DNA of 9,675 nt from a bacterium CG2_30_54_10 (lineage in GTDB: Bacteria > Muiribacteriota > Ozemobacteria > Ozemobacterales > Ozemobacteraceae), in NCBI GenBank assembly GCA_001872985.1, contig MNYA01000397.1, positions 1 to 9,675 on the forward strand, given 5' to 3'. Within the stretch, counting starts at the first letter, position 1. Each line of letters begins with the position of its first letter. The notes beneath the pieces are model-generated. The model ran no database searches and was not told where the DNA came from. It worked only from the letters and a program-made list of their open reading frames with translations. This document shows, piece by piece, positions 6,780 to 9,675 of this stretch. The translations under genes were made by a program, and so were the position numbers.

Positions 6780-8083
6780 GAAACTATGTCTAGGATGAGC
6801 GGAAGCGCCTTCACCAACTTTTCGGAGATGCGGTATGCGTCCTTGAGGCGCTGAGTTCCGCGCTCGTTTTCCCTTGAAGGATCTACATGCACTTCCGCGA
6901 GAACATCACCAGCGGCGACAATATCGCCGACCTTCTTCATGAGCCTGAATCCGACGGCCGGGTTGATGATCGAATCCTTTGTTTCGCGGCCGGCGCCCAG
7001 CATCATTGCCGCAAGGCCGACCTCCTCACACTCGATCCGCTCGACATGGCCGGCTCTGTCCGAAGTGACCGGAATCACTTTCGTCGCGGTCGGAAGCCGC
7101 TCCGGATGTTCCACCATTGCCGGATCGCCACCCTGCGCCTTGACCATCGCGACGAAGACGTCGAATGCGGCTCCATTCGCGATGACCCGGTCGACTCGCT
7201 TTGCAGCCTCATCCTGGGGAATCCGACGATTTTCGGAAAGCAAAAGGGCTTCCTGGGCCAGAGCTTTGACCAAGGCAATGAGGTCGGCCGGCCCTTTTCC
7301 ACGAAGGGTCTCAATGGCTTCTTTGACCTCCAGGGCATTGCCGATCATTCGGCCGAGGGGCTCGTCCATATTCGAAAGAACCGCGGAAACCTGCCTTCCG
7401 GCCTGCTTACCGATCTTGACCATCATTCGCGCCAACTCGCGGGCGTCACCCAGAGTTTTCATGAAAGCGCCCGACCCGACCTTCACATCGAGTACCAGCG
7501 CTTTGTTCTGAACGGCGAGTTTTTTCGACATGATCGAGGCGGCGATCAGCGGAATGGAATCGACTGTAGCGGTGACGTCGCGAAGGGCGTAAATCTTCTT
7601 GTCAGCCGGAACAAGCGTGGGAGTCTGGCCGATGATCGCAACGCCGATCGAATTCACATTTCTGACGAAATCCTCTGAAGAAAGATTACAGGAAAAACCC
7701 TCGATGGATTCGAGTTTGTCGATGGTTCCACCGGTGTGGCCGAGACCACGACCGGACAGCTTGGCGACGCGAAGGCCGAGGGCGGCCAGCACCGGCCCCA
7801 GAACCAGGCTGGTCTTGTCGCCGACTCCTCCGGTCGAGTGCTTGTCAACAGTGAAACCGGAAATCCCTTTAAGTTCGACCTGATCTCCGCTTAGTCTCAT
7901 GGCATCGGTGAGCCAGAAGGTTTCCTGTTCATCCATGCCTTTCAGGAACACCGCCATGAGAAGAGCGGCCATCTGGTAGTCAGGAATTGTCCCTTTGACA
8001 AAAGCATCTACCGCGAACCGGATTTCCTGGTCGGAAAGCTTGTTCCCATCGCGCTTCTTCTTGATGATCTCGTAGGCCCGCAT
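6776..8083 (-). CDS. pdp: Pyrimidine-nucleoside phosphorylase
   Basis: This cytoplasmic homodimer-type enzyme cleaves uridine, thymidine or deoxyuridine with phosphate to free base and (deoxy)ribose-1-phosphate, for nucleoside salvage and catabolism. At 435 residues it matches the Bacillus enzyme almost throughout. Phosphate-site residues K81, S83, S110 and T120 lie in KHSTGGVGDK and SGRGLGHTGGTIDKLESI. Base-binding R168, S183 and K187 lie in YALRDVT and SIMSKK. GSGAFMKT (203-210) favours the broad-specificity Pdp type over E. coli-type thymidine phosphorylase (deoA), though the two are hard to separate by eye. The C-terminal alpha/beta region (from about 335) has the expected GLAAMMLGAGR and KKVGD. 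I chose the ATG at 8083, beginning MRAYEII, because it has GGAGA seven bases upstream and matches the family start; a longer GTG start would overlap the upstream gene. It follows the Cys-cluster gene by 14 bases. Confidence 0.95.
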   Translation of the reverse strand: MRAYEIIKKKRDGNKLSDQEIRFAVDAFVKGTIPDYQMAALLMAVFLKGMDEQETFWLTDAMRLSGDQVELKGISGFTVDKHSTGGVGDKTSLVLGPVLAALGLRVAKLSGRGLGHTGGTIDKLESIEGFSCNLSSEDFVRNVNSIGVAIIGQTPTLVPADKKIYALRDVTATVDSIPLIAASIMSKKLAVQNKALVLDVKVGSGAFMKTLGDARELARMMVKIGKQAGRQVSAVLSNMDEPLGRMIGNALEVKEAIETLRGKGPADLIALVKALAQEALLLSENRRIPQDEAAKRVDRVIANGAAFDVFVAMVKAQGGDPAMVEHPERLPTATKVIPVTSDRAGHVERIECEEVGLAAMMLGAGRETKDSIINPAVGFRLMKKVGDIVAAGDVLAEVHVDPSRENERGTQRLKDAYRISEKLVKALPLILDIVS

Positions 8084-8097
8084 TGGTCTTTCTCCGA

Positions 8098-8298
8098 TTA
8101 GCGCTTGATTCGCATGAGCCGGATTTGGTTCACCATGAAGCACTTGTCGTGTATGGGGCAATTGCAGCACTTCTGCTGCTGGTCCGGCCGATCGATTTTC
8201 ATTGATTCGAAGGTCATTCCGCTGCTATTCCATTTGCCATAATAATCTGTGCCGAAACACTTGGGCATCGAAAAACTCCCGGCGGGTTGTGTCGTCAT
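8098..8298 (-). CDS. Small Cys-cluster protein of unknown function
   Basis: This 66-residue protein is probably soluble. It has five cysteines: C14 in PKCFGTDYY, then C44, C45, C47 and C53 in KCCNCPIHDKCF. The C-C-x-C-P-x4-C cluster plus the distant Cys could bind zinc or an iron-sulfur cluster; the C-terminus (QIRLMRIKR) is basic. I cannot assign a named family. The start at 8298 is chosen because a perfect AGGAGG (8304-8309) sits five bases upstream; an upstream in-frame TTG at 8340 would add 14 residues but has no such site. It is the first gene of the operon with pdp, dgt and the chemoreceptor, and precedes pdp by 14 bases, so it may act with nucleotide salvage or serve as a regulator. 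The function is unknown. Confidence 0.8.
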   Translation of the reverse strand: MTTQPAGSFSMPKCFGTDYYGKWNSSGMTFESMKIDRPDQQQKCCNCPIHDKCFMVNQIRLMRIKR

Positions 8299-8303
8299 GA
8301 GGT

Positions 8304-8309
8304 CCTCCT
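8304..8309 (-). promoter_or_regulatory. Strong Shine-Dalgarno that fixes the start of the Cys-cluster gene
   Basis: The minus strand reads AGGAGG followed by five bases (ACCTC) and ATG. This is the best ribosome binding site in the window. It argues for the 66-residue form over the TTG-started 80-residue form and suggests a well-translated first gene. Confidence 0.8.
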
Positions 8310-8328
8310 GAATTCTGAATCGGATGTT

Positions 8329-8364
8329 GGATCCCTCCAAAATCCGACCGGAGGGTGGGAATCC
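8329..8364 (-). promoter_or_regulatory. Hairpin in the 5' leader of the Cys-cluster / pdp operon
   Basis: In the leader transcript CCCTCC (8350-8355) pairs with GGAGGG (8333-8338) around an 11-base loop. An outer GGAT/ATCC stem (8361-8364 with 8329-8332) adds to it across a 5-base bulge. The CCTCC strand could instead pair with GGAGG of the ribosome binding site at 8304-8309, so an alternative fold that hides the start is conceivable. No known riboswitch class is recognised. The stem is visible; regulation is inference. Confidence 0.4.
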
Positions 8365-8399
8365 GGGTTACTCCAATTGAAAGGTCGGCTGGTTTTTCC

Positions 8400-8408
8400 A
8401 TTATACCA
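8400..8408 (-). promoter_or_regulatory. Extended -10 promoter for the Cys-cluster / pdp / dgt / mcp operon
   Basis: The minus strand reads TGGTATAAT: a perfect TATAAT with an extended TG and no good -35 box. Transcription would begin near 8393, leaving a leader of about 95 bases before the ATG at 8298. It lies 27 bases beyond the stop codon of the upstream gene, so the operon can be transcribed independently, perhaps with read-through added. Confidence 0.75.
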
Positions 8409-8435
8409 CAAACCTAAAGCGGTTGGAGATGACCC

Positions 8436-9158
8436 TCAACTTTCGCTGCCAGGTAACTTGATCGCCGGGCGATACTGTGAATACTTCGCGGGCCGTACTT
8501 CCTTGGGGGGGGCTTTTGGTTTTTCTTGCATTCGCGAACGGAGAAATTCCTTCAGGTGAAAAAGAACCTCCGGATATGCTTCCTTAGGATCGAAGTCGGG
8601 AACCGACTTGAAAAAATCCTTGAGTCGTTCCTTGATAAGTTTGGTGATGTCGGGTTCGTTCATGTTGACCGTAAGCTCTTGGAAATCTGGGATCAGAACC
8701 TTGAGGCTCCCCACGCCGATGGCACTCCGGATTGGGCTGAGAACCTCCGTCGGAAGCGCTTCGAGCAAGTCATTGCGTTCGCCCGGAGCCAGTTTGATGA
8801 GGGAGTCTGAGGCCGACAAGAAATCCTGGGCTCCGGCCGTATCAAACTGTCGTCGGCCAATCTGCCAGATTCCGGCGGAGGAATCAGGCGGCTCCTGACC
8901 TCGCAGACGGGGTTGATCGATCCGCTTCTGTTCGACAAACGTGTAAAAAACGGCTCGGGCGCGGAGCATGTTCCTCCCCCAGTATTTTTGGCTATATTCG
9001 GCCCACATGCCGTCGAAATCCTCGAAGCTTGTGCCACCGACGACTTTGACCACGAGGTTTTGCGGGACTTTCCCTTCCGCCATTGCAAGAATGCAACTCG
9101 AGATGGAAAGCCCGACAACATCTATAAGAGCAACGCTGGACGATGGTTGGTTATTCAT
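8436..9158 (-). CDS. Uncharacterised 240-residue protein
   Basis: I do not recognise this protein. Residues 11-43 form a mildly hydrophobic stretch (LIDVVGLSISSCILAMAEGK, then VPQNLVVKVVGGT) too interrupted by polar residues to be a sure membrane helix. Next comes an aromatic, charged section including MWAEYSQKYWG (51-61) and the motif KRIDQPRLRG (78-87). The middle is polar; 160-210 looks helical and charged. The tail (211-240) is basic and Pro-rich, built on EKPKAPPKEVRPAKY. The ATG at 9158 has GGGAGAAG seven bases upstream; an in-frame TTG at 9209 would add 17 residues but lacks a ribosome site. A run of eight C (plus-strand G at 8505-8512) encodes part of the tail and is a possible slippage point. 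It stands alone, upstream of the Cys-cluster operon. Codon use resembles its neighbours, supporting a real gene. Confidence 0.75.
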   Translation of the reverse strand: MNNQPSSSVALIDVVGLSISSCILAMAEGKVPQNLVVKVVGGTSFEDFDGMWAEYSQKYWGRNMLRARAVFYTFVEQKRIDQPRLRGQEPPDSSAGIWQIGRRQFDTAGAQDFLSASDSLIKLAPGERNDLLEALPTEVLSPIRSAIGVGSLKVLIPDFQELTVNMNEPDITKLIKERLKDFFKSVPDFDPKEAYPEVLFHLKEFLRSRMQEKPKAPPKEVRPAKYSQYRPAIKLPGSES

Positions 9159-9224
9159 TTGTCTTCTCCCATGAAAGCCAAGGATACAACCCAACAGGTT
9201 TTGCCACAAGTGCGGTAAATTTCG

Positions 9225-9253
9225 ATTGTGCGATAGATTTCGATTCGTATCAA
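9225..9253 (-). promoter_or_regulatory. Weak promoter candidate for the 240-residue gene
   Basis: The minus strand has TTGATA (9248-9253), a 17-base spacer and CACAAT (9225-9230). The -35 is good, but the -10 matches only four of six positions. The directly repeated ATTTCGATT (9219-9227, 9237-9245, offset 18) overlaps it and could be an operator. It is low confidence. Confidence 0.28.
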
Positions 9254-9346
9254 CTCAATAATTCGCGGAGAAAACAAAGGGCTCATACCATAAATAAATT
9301 GTAACTTTGATTCCCTAATTTCGCTAGTGGTGAAGGGCCGATCGGC

Positions 9347-9380
9347 AAAAAAAAGCCGGCCACCATCCGTGGTGACCGGC
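9347..9380 (-). terminator. Intrinsic terminator for minus-strand transcription
   Basis: GCCGGCCACCA (9355-9365) pairs with TGGTGACCGGC (9370-9380), an 11-base stem with one mismatch and a TCCG loop. Eight A (9347-9354) flank it on the plus strand, so minus-strand RNA has the stem followed by eight U. It would stop transcripts arriving from the right and insulate the 240-residue gene. The gene it serves is not visible in the window. Confidence 0.8.
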
Positions 9381-9428
9381 AGTTAATTTGGGTTCGATGG
9401 GTATGACCTTCGCGCAATGTGACGACCC

Positions 9429-9484
9429 AAAGTGGCAGCGGCTTCCAGCCGCTGCAGCGGAGGCTCTCAAGCCTCCGCCACTTT
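9429..9484. repeat. Branched (three-way) palindromic repeat
   Basis: Two perfect hairpins sit side by side inside an outer stem. The outer stem is AAAGTG (9429-9434) with CACTTT (9479-9484). Arm 1 is CAGCGGCT (9436-9443) with AGCCGCTG (9447-9454), loop TCC. Arm 2 is GCGGAGGCT (9457-9465) with AGCCTCCGC (9470-9478), loop CTCA. This resembles REP-type intergenic palindromes. The right end runs into TTTTCGGG. No coding role is likely. Confidence 0.8.
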
Positions 9485-9547
9485 TCGGGCATTCCAACAC
9501 AGCCTGAGTTGTTAGCAACCTTAACATGCTTCAAAGGTCGCACCCTA

Positions 9548-9619
9548 TGTCATTGCGAGGAGCGCAAGCGACGAAGCAATCTCGATCGAAAAGATTGCTT
9601 CGCTTCGCTCGCAATGACA
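9548..9619. repeat. Long palindromic intergenic repeat (TCATTGCGAGGAGCG type)
   Basis: TGTCATTGCGAG (9548-9559) pairs with CTCGCAATGACA (9608-9619), and GAAGCAATCT (9573-9582) with AGATTGCTTC (9592-9601), around a 9-base loop. An asymmetric internal loop (13 versus 6 bases) separates the two stems. From memory, closely similar palindromes occur between genes in many unrelated bacteria and are often mistaken for coding sequence; here all three minus-strand frames run through it without a stop. Confidence 0.85.
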
Positions 9620-9675
9620 CGTTCTCATCTTTGGGGTGTCGCCACCATCTTGGCGAATACCTTTTTCCGGGAATG

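Larger units (their letters stand above)
9159..9675. other. Gene-free stretch with promoter candidate, terminator and palindromic repeats
   Basis: I see no convincing gene in these 517 bases. Nearest the 240-residue gene lies AT-rich sequence with a weak promoter candidate and the repeat ATTTCGATT at 9219-9227 and 9237-9245. Further right come a minus-strand terminator (9347-9380), a branched palindrome (9429-9484), a long palindrome (9548-9619) and a small 6-base-pair hairpin (9639-9656). Open frames of 67 and 86 codons cross the repeats but look like repeat read-through. Confidence 0.7.

Noticed and set aside
6887..7678. Long plus-strand open frame of 263 codons
   Set aside because: It lies wholly antisense to pdp, whose family motifs are unmistakable. 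Its translation shows no domain and it has no ribosome site.
8084..8170. Longer pdp with a GTG start at 8170
   Set aside because: The extra 29 residues overlap the Cys-cluster gene, do not resemble the family, and the ATG at 8083 has its own ribosome site.
9276..9284. TGGTATGAG on the minus strand as an extended -10 box for the 240-residue gene
   Set aside because: The final T of the -10, the most critical base, is missing, and no -35 is suitably placed.
9283..9543. Minus-strand open frames of 67 and 86 codons in the right-hand gene-free stretch
   Set aside because: They run through the terminator and the branched palindrome, which explains their odd Trp/Arg/Ala-rich translations. No ribosome site or domain is seen.
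9639..9656. Plus-strand hairpin followed by T5 at 9662-9666
   Set aside because: The stem is only six base pairs and the T-run is separated from it by five bases; no plus-strand gene precedes it.
9625..9675. Possible C-terminus of a gene entering from the right edge (16 codons then TGA)
   Set aside because: It is too short to judge, and the other two minus frames are also open here, so the absence of stops is not informative.

Overview
This is bacterial chromosome, moderately GC-rich, with six protein genes on the minus strand in two operons, one free-standing minus-strand gene, one short plus-strand gene, and repeat clusters at both ends. The genes point to a motile or surface-sensing bacterium with chemotaxis and cyclic-di-GMP signalling. 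Nothing in the window fixes the phylum. The mix of ordinary housekeeping enzymes with unrecognised proteins and several repeat families suits an under-sampled environmental lineage, but that is inference.

Left end (1-206): a tandem 8-base repeat (AGTTAGGG on the minus strand), then a roughly 130-base element bounded by imperfect 21-base inverted repeats, then more of the same G-rich repeat ending a few bases from the stop codon of the first gene. The minus strand here can form G-quadruplexes.

207-3334 (minus): a two-gene operon. A TPR repeat protein comes first, and its stop codon overlaps (ATGA) the start of a membrane diguanylate cyclase with periplasmic sensor, HAMP, GAF and GGDEF domains. 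Catalytic and inhibitory-site residues are intact. A near-perfect extended -10 promoter (TGCTATAAT) lies upstream.

3335-3948: a divergent intergenic region, then a plus-strand gene for a small three-helix membrane protein. Its predicted promoter places transcription start almost on the ATG, and the promoter spacer carries an exact copy of the left-end G-rich repeat.

3949-8298 (minus): an operon for a 66-residue Cys-cluster protein, pyrimidine-nucleoside phosphorylase (pdp), a dGTP triphosphohydrolase-family HD protein (dgt) and a methyl-accepting chemotaxis protein. The pdp/dgt and dgt/mcp junctions are 4-base start/stop overlaps, so the chemoreceptor is translationally coupled to nucleotide-turnover genes. 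An extended -10 promoter (TGGTATAAT) and a leader of about 95 nt with a hairpin precede it.

8436-9158 (minus): a 240-residue protein I do not recognise. 9159-9675: no convincing gene, but a weak promoter candidate, a clear minus-strand intrinsic terminator, a branched palindrome and a long palindrome of a widespread intergenic type.

I found no CRISPR array, tRNA, rRNA, transposase or defence system. The points most worth checking are the G-rich repeat family with its promoter copy, the coupling of a chemoreceptor to nucleotide enzymes, and the two uncharacterised proteins.
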